Shown here: one piece after another, positions 1 through 6,853 of the stretch
Layout: every line of letters begins with the position of its first letter
Position numbering within the stretch: position 1 is the stretch's first letter
The notes under the pieces: model-generated
What the model was told of the DNA's origin: nothing
The model's database searches: none
What the model saw: only the letters and a program-made list of their open reading frames with translations
Program-made: the position numbers and the translations under genes
Assembly: GCA_045126975.1 (NCBI GenBank)
Contig: JBGVPL010000001.1
Span: 1 to 64,000 of the forward strand
Length of the DNA stretch: 64,000 nucleotides
Source: Aphodosoma sp045126975
GTDB taxonomy: Bacteria > Bacteroidota > Bacteroidia > Bacteroidales > Paludibacteraceae
Direction of reading: 5' to 3'

Positions 1-227
1 CTATGACAGTGAACAAACACCAAGGTTGTCGCGCTGCTATCTGCTGGGAACCAGAATTGGCTGCTCTTGCTCGTCAACACAACAATGCTAACGTGCTTTC
101 GTTGCCAGCTCGCTTCATTTCAGAAGAAAAAGCATTGGAAATCGTTAAAACATTCTTTGCAAATGATTTCGAAGGTGGTCGTCACGAACGCCGCGTAGAA
201 AAAATTGCTATTAAAACAGCTGAATAA
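1..227 (+). CDS. rpiB: Ribose-5-phosphate isomerase B, C-terminal part (cut by window edge)
   Basis: This is the 3' end of a gene that begins left of the window. The visible 74 residues match the end of RpiB, which interconverts ribose 5-phosphate and ribulose 5-phosphate in the cytoplasmic pentose phosphate pathway. The family-typical stretch NKHQGCRAAICWEPELAALA is followed by ARQHNNANVLSLPARFI, which resembles the conserved end of RpiB/LacAB proteins. The frame is open to base 1, so the first visible ATG at base 3 is internal. The stop is at 225-227. No strong terminator follows, only an A/T-rich spacer with AATTATGAATT words. Confidence 0.85.
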   Translation, partial: MTVNKHQGCRAAICWEPELAALARQHNNANVLSLPARFISEEKALEIVKTFFANDFEGGRHERRVEKIAIKTAE

Positions 228-412
228 TATAATTGGTGTAAAATATATTTGTTATTTAATTCGTATTTATAAATGATAATTAGGGTTGTAAACTATAATT
301 ATGAATTATGGATTATGAATTATGAATTGAATAAAGGGGGTGATTTTTAATTAGTTAAATAGAAGAACGATAAAAAAATACAAAAATATTTTGTAGTATG
401 AAAAAAAACTAC
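228..412. other. A/T-rich spacer with AATTATG words
   Basis: The stretch between rpiB and the rpsU promoter holds no gene. From about 296 to 336 it contains repeated ATTATGAATT words, the same family seen at 20469-20527 and 27667-27780. It is otherwise featureless until the promoter at 390-420. Confidence 0.6.
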
Positions 413-420
413 TAACTTTG
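390..420 (+). promoter_or_regulatory. Promoter of rpsU (Bacteroidetes type)
   Basis: TTTG at 390-393 and TAACTTTG at 413-420 are separated by 19 bases. This is an exact match to the Bacteroidetes primary sigma consensus TTTG-N19-TAnnTTTG. It leaves a leader of about 75 bases before rpsU. Confidence 0.85.
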
Positions 421-503
421 CAACCCAAAATGAACTTTGGGATGCTTTGTGCGTGTAGATACGCTAATTAATTATTAATCAACCTATAAAATTACAAATT
501 AAA

Positions 504-695
504 ATGATTGTAGTACCAGTAAAAGAAGGCGAAAACATCGAAAAAGCCCTCAAAAAATTCAAACGTAAATTCGAAAAAACAGGTGTTGTTAAAGAACTTC
601 GTCGTCGTCAACAATTTGACAAACCTTCAGTAATCAAACGCGAAAAAATGCAACACGCTATCTACGTACAACAATTGCATCAAAACGAAGACTAA
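504..695 (+). CDS. rpsU: 30S ribosomal protein S21
   Basis: The 63-residue basic protein starts MIVVPVKEGENIEKALKKFK, which is characteristic of bacterial S21 (bS21). It has the usual Arg/Lys-rich middle (KELRRRQQFDKPS). S21 sits on the 30S platform near the anti-Shine-Dalgarno region and helps translation initiation. In Bacteroidetes the anti-SD is thought to be sequestered, in part by bS21, so this is a plausible regulator as well as a structural protein. It heads a likely rpsU-xerC-hpf transcript driven by the promoter at 390-420. The gap to the recombinase ATG is 40 bases, with no terminator. Confidence 0.95.
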   Translation: MIVVPVKEGENIEKALKKFKRKFEKTGVVKELRRRQQFDKPSVIKREKMQHAIYVQQLHQNED

Positions 696-735
696 TCAAT
701 TAGTCTAATTGTTATACGCAAAAATAAGCAGGATT

Positions 736-1620
736 ATGATTCAGTCATTTCTGCAATACATACGGTATGAGAAGAACTATTCTTCTCATACCGTTTTGTC
801 TTATCAGAATGATATTGAACAATTGTGTGGTTTTATTACGACGCAAAAAGGCGATTTTGATCCGAAAAATCTTACCGCAGATGAGCTCCGAGAGTGGATT
901 GTTGCCCTTATGGATGTAGGAGAAAAGCCTTCGTCGGTTAAGCGAAAAATTTCTGCTGTTCGTAGTTTTTATAAGTTTCTAAATCTTAAAAATCTGACTA
1001 CCAATAATCCAACATTGAAGATTATTGCTCCAAAAGTGCCTAAATCATTACCTAAATTTTTTTATGAAAAAGATTTGGATAATTGTTTGGAAGTTTCGAA
1101 AAATAATTGTAACTTTGAAGGCGTAAGAAATTCTTTGATAATTGAGCTTATATATCAAACTGGATTGCGTCGTTCAGAGGTAGCAGGGTTGGAAGATAAA
1201 GATGTTGATACCAGCAAGCGACAACTGAAAGTGCTTGGTAAAGGTAATAAGGAGAGGGTAGTGCCATTTGGCATGAAATTGGTAGAGATGATAGATAATT
1301 ACCGGGCGATAAGAAGTAAGGAAGTTGAAGTTTCGACAACTAAATTTTTCGTTCATACCAAAGGCACATCGTTAAATCCGATGCATATATATAATGTAGT
1401 GAGAAAACTGATGGGTGCTGTGACTACACAGGAGAAACGCAGTCCTCATGTTTTACGACACACATTTGCTACATCGCTCCTGAATGATGGTGCAGATGTA
1501 AATGCAATAAAAGAATTGTTGGGTCATGAAACATTGGCTGCCACTCAGGTTTATACACATGCATCCTTCGAGAAAATAAAAACTATTTATGAACGTACCC
1601 ATCCACGGGGAAAAAAGTAA
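736..1620 (+). CDS. xerC: Site-specific tyrosine recombinase, XerC/XerD family
   Basis: A 294-residue cytoplasmic recombinase of the family that resolves chromosome dimers at dif. An N-terminal SAM-like core-binding domain (about residues 1-90) is followed by the catalytic domain. The catalytic set is complete: Arg145 in TGLRRSE, Lys169 in LGKGNKER, His238-x-x-Arg241 in HVLRH, His264 in LLGHETL and the nucleophile Tyr273 in QVYTH. The start is taken at ATG 736, preceded by AGCAGGATT. An upstream in-frame TTG at 709 would add nine unconserved residues. It lies between rpsU and hpf, so it is a housekeeping Xer protein rather than a mobile integrase; I see no att sites. XerC versus XerD cannot be decided from this copy. 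Confidence 0.9.
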   Translation: MIQSFLQYIRYEKNYSSHTVLSYQNDIEQLCGFITTQKGDFDPKNLTADELREWIVALMDVGEKPSSVKRKISAVRSFYKFLNLKNLTTNNPTLKIIAPKVPKSLPKFFYEKDLDNCLEVSKNNCNFEGVRNSLIIELIYQTGLRRSEVAGLEDKDVDTSKRQLKVLGKGNKERVVPFGMKLVEMIDNYRAIRSKEVEVSTTKFFVHTKGTSLNPMHIYNVVRKLMGAVTTQEKRSPHVLRHTFATSLLNDGADVNAIKELLGHETLAATQVYTHASFEKIKTIYERTHPRGKK

Positions 1621-1629
1621 GGAGGAATT

Positions 1630-1920
1630 ATGCAAGTAAGAATTCAATCAGTACATTTTGATGCAACAGAAAAATTGCAACAATTTATCGAGAAAAAAGT
1701 AACTAAACTTGAACGTATATATGATGACCTCTCGACAGCTGAGGTTATTTTGAATGTTGTTAAACCAGAAACAGCAGAAAATAAAGAAGCAAAAATCACA
1801 CTTTTGGCACCAAATGCCGAATTTTTCGCTTCAAAAGTGTGTGATACGTTCGAAGAAGCTATCGATTTGTGCGTAGAAGCACTCGAAAAACAAGTAAAAA
1901 AAGCAAAAGAGAAAAAATAA
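1630..1920 (+). CDS. hpf: Short-form ribosome hibernation factor HPF/RaiA family
   Basis: A 96-residue protein starting MQVRIQSVHFDATEKLQQFI, with the beta-alpha-beta-beta-beta-alpha layout of the S30AE/RaiA family. It binds the 30S decoding centre and silences ribosomes in stationary phase. It lacks the C-terminal dimerisation domain of long HPF, so it is the short form. It follows the recombinase stop by 9 bases and has a strong TAAGGAGGA Shine-Dalgarno at 1618-1626. That is unusual in this window, where strong SDs are otherwise limited to nusG and rplI. The C-terminus is Lys/Glu-rich. Confidence 0.9.
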   Translation: MQVRIQSVHFDATEKLQQFIEKKVTKLERIYDDLSTAEVILNVVKPETAENKEAKITLLAPNAEFFASKVCDTFEEAIDLCVEALEKQVKKAKEKK

Positions 1921-2019
1921 GGCTTTAGTAAACGTAAACTGCAAAACTTTGATATTCAGCAAATAACAAAGTTGCTGATTTCTAAAAAGTAAATTTTTGT
2001 AAGAAAATTACCGAAATAT

Positions 2020-2050
2020 TTTGCAGTTCCAAATAAAATGTCTATCTTTG
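2020..2050 (+). promoter_or_regulatory. Promoter of the tRNA-tuf operon
   Basis: TTTG at 2020-2023 and TATCTTTG at 2043-2050 are spaced by 19 bases, a consensus Bacteroidetes promoter. It lies about 50 bases upstream of tRNA-Thr and probably drives the tRNAs and tuf together. Confidence 0.85.
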
Positions 2051-2100
2051 CAAGCCGTTTGAGAAGAACTTTTTCGGACGGTTTGTAAAGATTTTTGAAT

Positions 2101-2174
2101 GCCTCTTTAGCTCAGTTGGCCAGAGCACGTGATTTGTAATCTCGGGGTCGTTGGTTCGAATCCGACAAGAGGCT
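2101..2174 (+). tRNA. tRNA-Thr (anticodon TGT)
   Basis: A 74-base cloverleaf. The acceptor stem is GCCTCTT (2101-2107) with AAGAGGC (2167-2173), the D loop contains GG, the anticodon TGT is at 2135-2137 and the T loop is TTCGAAT. CCA is not encoded. The anticodon stem carries a T-T mismatch (positions 29/41, bases 2130 and 2142). It is the first tRNA of a Thr-Tyr-Thr-tuf-Trp cluster. Confidence 0.95.
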
Positions 2175-2206
2175 CAAAAAAGTTCCTTGATTTATTTTAA
2201 GGTAAT

Positions 2207-2289
2207 GGGCAGTTACCAGAGTGGCCAAATGGGGCTGACTGTAACTCAGCTGTCTTTCGACTTCGGTGGTTCGAATCCATCACTGCCCA
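2207..2289 (+). tRNA. tRNA-Tyr (anticodon GTA)
   Basis: An 83-base class II tRNA with a long variable arm. The acceptor stem is GGGCAGT (2207-2213) with ACTGCCC (2282-2288), the anticodon GTA is at 2241-2243, the T loop is TTCGAAT and the discriminator is A. Confidence 0.95.
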
Positions 2290-2306
2290 CTCCACCACTG
2301 GACTTT

Positions 2307-2378
<72 letters not shown>

Positions 2379-2428
2379 CTTGAAAAATTATAATAAAAAA
2401 ATAACAACTTTTAAACTATTATTTCACT

Positions 2429-3616
2429 ATGGCAAAAGAAAAATTTGACAGATCGAAACCACACGTAAACGTTGGTACTATCGGTCACGTTGACCACGGT
2501 AAAACTACTTTGACTGCAGCTATCACTACAGTGCTTGCAAAAAAAGGTCTTTCTGAATTGCGTTCATTCGACTCTATCGACAACGCTCCAGAAGAAAAAG
2601 AACGTGGTATCACTATTAATACTTCTCACGTAGAGTATCAAACTGCTTCTCGTCACTATGCACACGTTGACTGTCCAGGTCACGCCGACTACGTTAAAAA
2701 CATGGTTACTGGTGCTGCTCAAATGGACGGTGCTATCATCGTAGTAGCTGCAACTGACGGTCCTATGCCTCAAACACGTGAGCACATCCTTCTCGCTCGT
2801 CAGGTAAACGTTCCTCGTCTTGTTGTATTCATGAATAAATGTGATATGGTTGATGACGAAGAAATGCTTGAACTCGTTGAAATGGAAATGCGTGAACTTC
2901 TCGCTTTCTATGAATTCGATGGCGACAACACTCCTATCATCCGTGGTTCTGCTCTTGGTGCATTGAACGGCGAAGCTCAATGGGAAGACAAAGTTATGGA
3001 ACTTATGGACGCTGTTGATACTTGGATTCAACTTCCTCCACGTGCTGTAGATAAACCATTCTTGATGCCTGTTGAAGACGTATTCTCTATCACTGGTCGT
3101 GGTACAGTTGCTACAGGTCGTATCGAAACTGGTGTTATCCACGTAGGTGATGCAGTTGAAATCATCGGTCTTGGTGCAGAAAAACTTACTTCTACAGTTA
3201 CTGGTGTTGAGATGTTCCGTAAACTTCTCGATGAAGGTGAAGCTGGTGATAACGTAGGTCTTCTTCTCCGTGGTATCGACAAAAACGAAATCAAACGTGG
3301 TATGGTTATCACTCACCCAGGTAAAGTGACTCCTCACACTAACTTCAAAGCTTCTGTTTATATCTTGAAAAAAGAAGAAGGTGGTCGTCACACTCCATTC
3401 CACAACAAATATCGTCCACAATTCTACATCCGTACATTGGACGTAACAGGTGAAATCACTCTTCCTGAAGGAACAGAAATGGTTATGCCTGGTGATAACT
3501 TGGAAATCACTGTTCAACTTATCTACCCAGTAGCATGTAGCGAAGGTCTTCGTTTCGCTATCCGCGAAGGTGGTCGTACAGTAGGTTCTGGTCAAATCAC
3601 AGCTATTCTTGACTAA
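2429..3616 (+). CDS. tuf: Elongation factor Tu
   Basis: A 395-residue GTPase that delivers aminoacyl-tRNA to the ribosome. The G1 motif GHVDHGKTT lies near residues 19-27, DCPGHADYVKN (G3) near 80 and NKCD (G4) near 135. Beta-barrel domains 2 and 3 follow, ending SGQITAILD. The length and the first residues MAKEKFDRSKPHVNVGTIGH are standard. It is downstream of three tRNAs and upstream of a strong terminator and tRNA-Trp. The codons are very strongly biased (GGT, CGT, AAA, GAA), as expected for a highly expressed gene. Only one tuf is visible in this window. Confidence 0.98.
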   Translation: MAKEKFDRSKPHVNVGTIGHVDHGKTTLTAAITTVLAKKGLSELRSFDSIDNAPEEKERGITINTSHVEYQTASRHYAHVDCPGHADYVKNMVTGAAQMDGAIIVVAATDGPMPQTREHILLARQVNVPRLVVFMNKCDMVDDEEMLELVEMEMRELLAFYEFDGDNTPIIRGSALGALNGEAQWEDKVMELMDAVDTWIQLPPRAVDKPFLMPVEDVFSITGRGTVATGRIETGVIHVGDAVEIIGLGAEKLTSTVTGVEMFRKLLDEGEAGDNVGLLLRGIDKNEIKRGMVITHPGKVTPHTNFKASVYILKKEEGGRHTPFHNKYRPQFYIRTLDVTGEITLPEGTEMVMPGDNLEITVQLIYPVACSEGLRFAIREGGRTVGSGQITAILD

Positions 3617-3633
3617 TACAAGAATTAATATAT

Positions 3634-3676
3634 AAAAAGGAAACGGGATAGCGTTTCGCAATCCCGCTCCTTTTTT
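3634..3676 (+). terminator. Intrinsic terminator after tuf
   Basis: An interrupted long hairpin: AAAAAGGA (3634-3641) pairs with TCCTTTTT (3668-3675), CGGGAT (3644-3649) with ATCCCG (3661-3666) and GCG (3651-3653) with CGC (3657-3659). The loop is TTT and the 3' arm ends in a T run. tRNA-Trp begins six bases later, so some readthrough or processing may supply the downstream genes. Confidence 0.8.
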
Positions 3677-3681
3677 GAAAT

Positions 3682-3754
3682 ACGGGTCTAGCTCAGTTGG
3701 TAGAGCACTGGTCTCCAAAACCAGGTGTCGGGAGTTCGAGCCTCTCGACCCGTG
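3682..3754 (+). tRNA. tRNA-Trp (anticodon CCA)
   Basis: A 73-base cloverleaf with acceptor stem ACGGGTC (3682-3688) and GACCCGT (3747-3753), anticodon CCA at 3715-3717 and T loop TTCGAGC. It lies 20 bases upstream of secE. Confidence 0.95.
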
Positions 3755-3774
3755 CTAAAAACTATTTGTAAATT

Positions 3775-3963
3775 ATGAAACTAATCAACTATTTTAAAGA
3801 ATCCTATACTGAGCTTGTTGAGAAGACCTCATGGCCTACTCGTAAAGAGCTTACTAATAGTGCGGTAGTTGTTTTGATAGCTTCCCTCCTTATCGCATTA
3901 GTAGTTTGGGTTATGGATTTAGGTTTCGAAAACATCATGTCGTTAATTTACAAATACATTTAA
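3775..3963 (+). CDS. secE: Preprotein translocase subunit SecE
   Basis: A 62-residue inner-membrane protein of the SecYEG channel, in the short single-span form usual outside Proteobacteria. The amphipathic helix LINYFKESYTELVEKTSWPT contains the conserved W-P-T turn. One membrane segment follows, about residues 32-50 (VVVLIASLLIALVVWVM). It precedes nusG by 18 bases, the near-universal secE-nusG pair. Confidence 0.95.
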   Translation: MKLINYFKESYTELVEKTSWPTRKELTNSAVVVLIASLLIALVVWVMDLGFENIMSLIYKYI

Positions 3964-3981
3964 TTTTAGGAGGAATTAAAA

Positions 3982-4533
3982 ATGTCTGAGACAACAAAAA
4001 AATGGTATGTCCTTCGTGCTGTTAGTGGCAAGGAGGCAAAGGTAAAGGAGTATATTGATGCAGAAATCAAAAACTCTAACCTTGGTCAATATGTATCTCA
4101 GGTTTTGATTCCAACTGAAAAGGTGTATTCTGTGCGTAACGGCAAGAAAGTTGTTAAAGAGCGCAGTTATCTTCCTGGATATGTCCTCGTTGAAGCGGCA
4201 TTGAATGGTGAGGTGACTGGTCACTTGCGTGATAACGTTCCTAACGTCATTGGCTTCTTGGGTGCTTCTGTAGGAAAACAACCGGAACCACTCAGAGACT
4301 CTGAAGTGAAACGTATATTAGGCCTCTTTGATGAAATAGCTGATGCCGAAGAAGAAATCTTAACTCCTTTCTATGTTGGCGACAACGTGAAAGTTATTAC
4401 AGATCCTTTCAATGGCTTCTCTGGTGTAATCGAAGAAGTTAACAACGAACAGAAGAAACTAAAAGTAATGGTCAAAATCTTTGGACGTCAAACTCCAGTA
4501 GAGCTTGGTTTTACACAAGTAGAAAAAGAGTAA
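3982..4533 (+). CDS. nusG: Transcription termination/antitermination factor NusG
   Basis: A 183-residue protein with an NGN domain (MSETTKKWYVLRAVSGKEAK and on, including LPGYVLVE near residue 75) and a C-terminal KOW domain (VGDNVKVITDPFNGFSGVIE, about 133-155). It binds the RNA polymerase clamp and links polymerase to Rho or the ribosome. Its start is preceded by AGGAGGA at 3969-3975, one of the few strong Shine-Dalgarnos here. The operon context is tRNA-Trp-secE-nusG-rplK. Confidence 0.96.
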   Translation: MSETTKKWYVLRAVSGKEAKVKEYIDAEIKNSNLGQYVSQVLIPTEKVYSVRNGKKVVKERSYLPGYVLVEAALNGEVTGHLRDNVPNVIGFLGASVGKQPEPLRDSEVKRILGLFDEIADAEEEILTPFYVGDNVKVITDPFNGFSGVIEEVNNEQKKLKVMVKIFGRQTPVELGFTQVEKE

Positions 4534-4578
4534 ATCATTTTGTTACGAATTTGATTCGCTCCGAAACTATTAAAAAAC

Positions 4579-4605
4579 GGGAATCTCAGAGAAGTTCCTT
4601 TTTGT
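4579..4605 (+). terminator. Weak hairpin plus T run between nusG and rplK
   Basis: GGAATCT (4580-4586) can pair with AGA/TTCC (4590-4597, with a small AG bulge). A TTTTT run follows. The stem is short, so this is more likely an attenuator or processing site than a full stop. The 96-base gap may also hold the L11/L1 leader. Confidence 0.4.
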
Positions 4606-4629
4606 TAACACAAAAAAAATTAAAAAATT

Positions 4630-5070
4630 ATGGCAAAAGAAATTGCTGGATTTATTAAATTGCAAATCAAAGGTGGTGCAGCAAACCCATCACCTCCTGT
4701 AGGACCTGCACTTGGTTCTAAAGGTATCAATATAATGGAATTCTGTAAGCAGTTTAATGCCAGAACTCAAGACAAAGCTGGTAAGGTATTGCCTGTTGTA
4801 ATTACTTACTATGCAGACAAATCTTTTACTTTTGTTGTAAAAACTCCTCCAGTTGCAATTCAACTTTTGGAAGTTTCTAAAGCAAAAACTGGTAGTGCAG
4901 AACCTAACCGTAAAAAAGTGGCTGAAATCACTTGGGAACAAGTTCGTGCTATCGCAGAAGATAAAATGCCTGACTTGAACTGCTTTGAAATTGGGGCTGC
5001 TATGAAAATGGTAGCAGGAACTGCGAGAAGTATGGGTATCGCTGTTAAAGGCGAATTTCCTAATTGTTAA
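4630..5070 (+). CDS. rplK: 50S ribosomal protein L11
   Basis: A 146-residue protein beginning MAKEIAGFIKLQIKGGAANP, with the proline-rich segment PSPPVGPALGSKGINIMEFC typical of uL11. The C-terminal RNA-binding domain contacts the GTPase-associated region of 23S rRNA, and the N-terminal domain participates in stringent-response sensing. It is first of the rplK-rplA-rplJ-rplL set. The stop lies 20 bases before the rplA ATG. Confidence 0.97.
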   Translation: MAKEIAGFIKLQIKGGAANPSPPVGPALGSKGINIMEFCKQFNARTQDKAGKVLPVVITYYADKSFTFVVKTPPVAIQLLEVSKAKTGSAEPNRKKVAEITWEQVRAIAEDKMPDLNCFEIGAAMKMVAGTARSMGIAVKGEFPNC

Positions 5071-5090
5071 TCATTAAAACTTCAATTGAA

Positions 5091-5789
5091 ATGGGAAAAC
5101 TAACAAAAAATCAAAAGTTGGCTTTAGAAAAAATTGAAGCAGGAAAGGCTTATACACTCAAAGAAGCTGCAAAATTGGTAAAAGAAATTACTACTACCAA
5201 ATTCGATGCCTCTGTTGATATCGACGTACGTTTGGGTGTTGACCCACGTAAAGCAAACCAAATGGTTCGTGGCGTGGTATCATTGCCTAATGGTACAGGT
5301 AAACAAGTAAGAGTTCTTGCATTATGTACTCCTGATAAAGAAGCTGAAGCTAAAGCTGCTGGCGCTGATTACGTTGGTCTTGATGAATATATCGAGAAAA
5401 TCAAAGGTGGTTGGACAGATGTTGATGTTATCATCACTATGCCTGCTATCATGGGTAAAATCGGTGCTCTCGGTCGCGTTTTGGGTCCTCGTGGTCTTAT
5501 GCCAAACCCAAAAAGTGGTACAGTGACTATGGATGTAGCTAACGCAGTACGTGAAGTGAAACAAGGTAAAATCGATTTCAAAGTTGACAAATATGGTATC
5601 GTTCACACTTCTATCGGTAAAGTTTCGTTCAACGAACAACAAATCGTAGAAAATGCACGCGAATTCATGGCAACTATCATGAAATTGAAACCTTCTACTG
5701 CTAAAGGTACTTACGTTAAGAGCATTTATCTTTCTACAACTATGAGTAAAGGTGTTAAAGTTGACACCAAATCTATTGATGAAAACTAA
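5091..5789 (+). CDS. rplA: 50S ribosomal protein L1
   Basis: A 232-residue L1-stalk protein. The family hallmark GALGRVLGPRGLMPNPKSGT is present near residues 125-145. The start is set at ATG 5091 (MGKLTKNQK, as in relatives). An in-frame TTG at 5064 would overlap the end of rplK and is not needed. L1 is often an autoregulator of its operon; I did not identify a clear L1-binding stem-loop in the short upstream spacer. Confidence 0.96.
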   Translation: MGKLTKNQKLALEKIEAGKAYTLKEAAKLVKEITTTKFDASVDIDVRLGVDPRKANQMVRGVVSLPNGTGKQVRVLALCTPDKEAEAKAAGADYVGLDEYIEKIKGGWTDVDVIITMPAIMGKIGALGRVLGPRGLMPNPKSGTVTMDVANAVREVKQGKIDFKVDKYGIVHTSIGKVSFNEQQIVENAREFMATIMKLKPSTAKGTYVKSIYLSTTMSKGVKVDTKSIDEN

Positions 5790-5801
5790 TAATCTGAAAG
5801 T

Positions 5802-6317
5802 ATGAAAAAGGAAGATAAAAGCATAGTAATTGATCAAATTAAAGAAGTTATTTCTTCATATTCTCACTTCTACCTTACTGAAACTCAAGGTATGAATGCT
5901 GAGCAAGTAAGCGAACTTCGTAGAGAATGTTTCAAAAATGACATCAAAATGCTTGTTGTTAAAAACAAGTTGATGATCAAAGCTCTCGAATCACTCGAAG
6001 GCGATTTTTCTCCTCTCTACGGTTCTTTGAAAGCTAATACAGCTGTTTTGTTCTCTAATGTTGGTAATGCTCCTGCTAAACTTATCAAGGACTTCAACAA
6101 AAAGAATATGAAACCAGTTCTTAAAGCTGCTTACGTTGAAGAATCATTCTATATTGGTGAAAACCAAATCGAAGCTCTTGCTACTATTAAGAGCAAAAAC
6201 GAACTTATTGGCGAAGTTATTGGCTTGCTCCAATCGCCTGCTAAGAACGTTATTTCTGCACTCCAATCTGGAGGAAATACAATTCACGGAGTTCTTAAAA
6301 CACTCTCTGAAAGATAA
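5802..6317 (+). CDS. rplJ: 50S ribosomal protein L10
   Basis: A 171-residue base of the L10(L12)n stalk. The N-terminal domain has the typical SSYSHFYLTETQGMNAEQVS segment and VVKNKLMIKAL. The C-terminal helix (FSPLYGS..., then IGLLQSPAKNVISALQSG) binds L7/L12 dimers. It starts 12 bases after rplA and is co-transcribed with rplL. Confidence 0.96.
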   Translation: MKKEDKSIVIDQIKEVISSYSHFYLTETQGMNAEQVSELRRECFKNDIKMLVVKNKLMIKALESLEGDFSPLYGSLKANTAVLFSNVGNAPAKLIKDFNKKNMKPVLKAAYVEESFYIGENQIEALATIKSKNELIGEVIGLLQSPAKNVISALQSGGNTIHGVLKTLSER

Positions 6318-6368
6318 TATTTTTATTAAATTAATTCAAATAATCAAAACATTTAAATATTTATTACA

Positions 6369-6746
6369 ATGGCAGATTTGAAAGCTTTTGCAGAACAATT
6401 GGTAAACTTGACCGTTAAAGAGGTTAACGAGTTGGCCGAAATCTTGAAAAACGAATATGGTATCGAACCTGCTGCTGCAGCTGTAGCTGTTGCTGCTGGT
6501 CCTGCTGCTGGTGCTGAAGCAGCGGCTGAAGAAAAAACTTCATTCGATGTAATCTTGAAATCAGCTGGTGCAAACAAACTTGCTGTAGTTAAATTGGTGA
6601 AAGAACTTACAGGTCTTGGCTTGAAAGAAGCTAAAGATATGGTTGATGGTGCTCCTTCAACAGTTAAAGAAGGTGTTGCTAAAGACGAAGCTGAAGCTCT
6701 TAAAAAACAACTTACTGAAGCTGGCGCTGAAGTTGAACTTAAGTAA
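6369..6746 (+). CDS. rplL: 50S ribosomal protein L7/L12
   Basis: A 125-residue stalk protein with an N-terminal dimerisation domain (MADLKAFAEQLVNLTVKEVN), an Ala/Gly-rich hinge (about residues 36-56) and the globular factor-binding domain (LKSAGANKLAVVKLVKELTG near 62-81). It recruits translation GTPases. It is followed by a strong hairpin before rpoB. Confidence 0.97.
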   Translation: MADLKAFAEQLVNLTVKEVNELAEILKNEYGIEPAAAAVAVAAGPAAGAEAAAEEKTSFDVILKSAGANKLAVVKLVKELTGLGLKEAKDMVDGAPSTVKEGVAKDEAEALKKQLTEAGAEVELK

Positions 6747-6775
6747 TAAACTTCTCCTGTTAATGCAGGAAATAT

Positions 6776-6814
6776 GGTTTAGATTCCCGATAAAAAGGGA
6801 CTCTAAACCTTTTT
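6776..6814 (+). terminator. Terminator-like attenuator between rplL and rpoB
   Basis: GGTTTAGA (6776-6783) pairs perfectly with TCTAAACC (6802-6809), and CCC (6786-6788) can pair with GGG (6797-6799) inside. Five Ts follow (6810-6814). It looks like an intrinsic terminator but stands in the middle of the beta operon. Partial termination that sets the ribosomal protein:polymerase ratio is the likely role. Confidence 0.7.
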
Positions 6815-6853
6815 ACGTATAATTCTATAAGTTCAACAAAATTTCTTATACTC

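Noticed and set aside
709..735. Upstream TTG start for the recombinase
   Set aside because: ATG 736 has a better ribosome site and family-like N-terminus; the extra nine residues are unsupported.
736..1620. Phage or integrative-element integrase
   Set aside because: It sits between rpsU and hpf in a housekeeping operon with no attachment sites or mobile genes.
2564..3718. Long reverse-strand open frame (384 codons) opposite tuf
   Set aside because: It is a shadow of the strongly biased tuf codons, has no family resemblance, and overlaps tRNA-Trp and the terminator.
5064..5090. Upstream TTG start for rplA
   Set aside because: It would overlap rplK, and L1 proteins begin at the MGKLTKNQK position.
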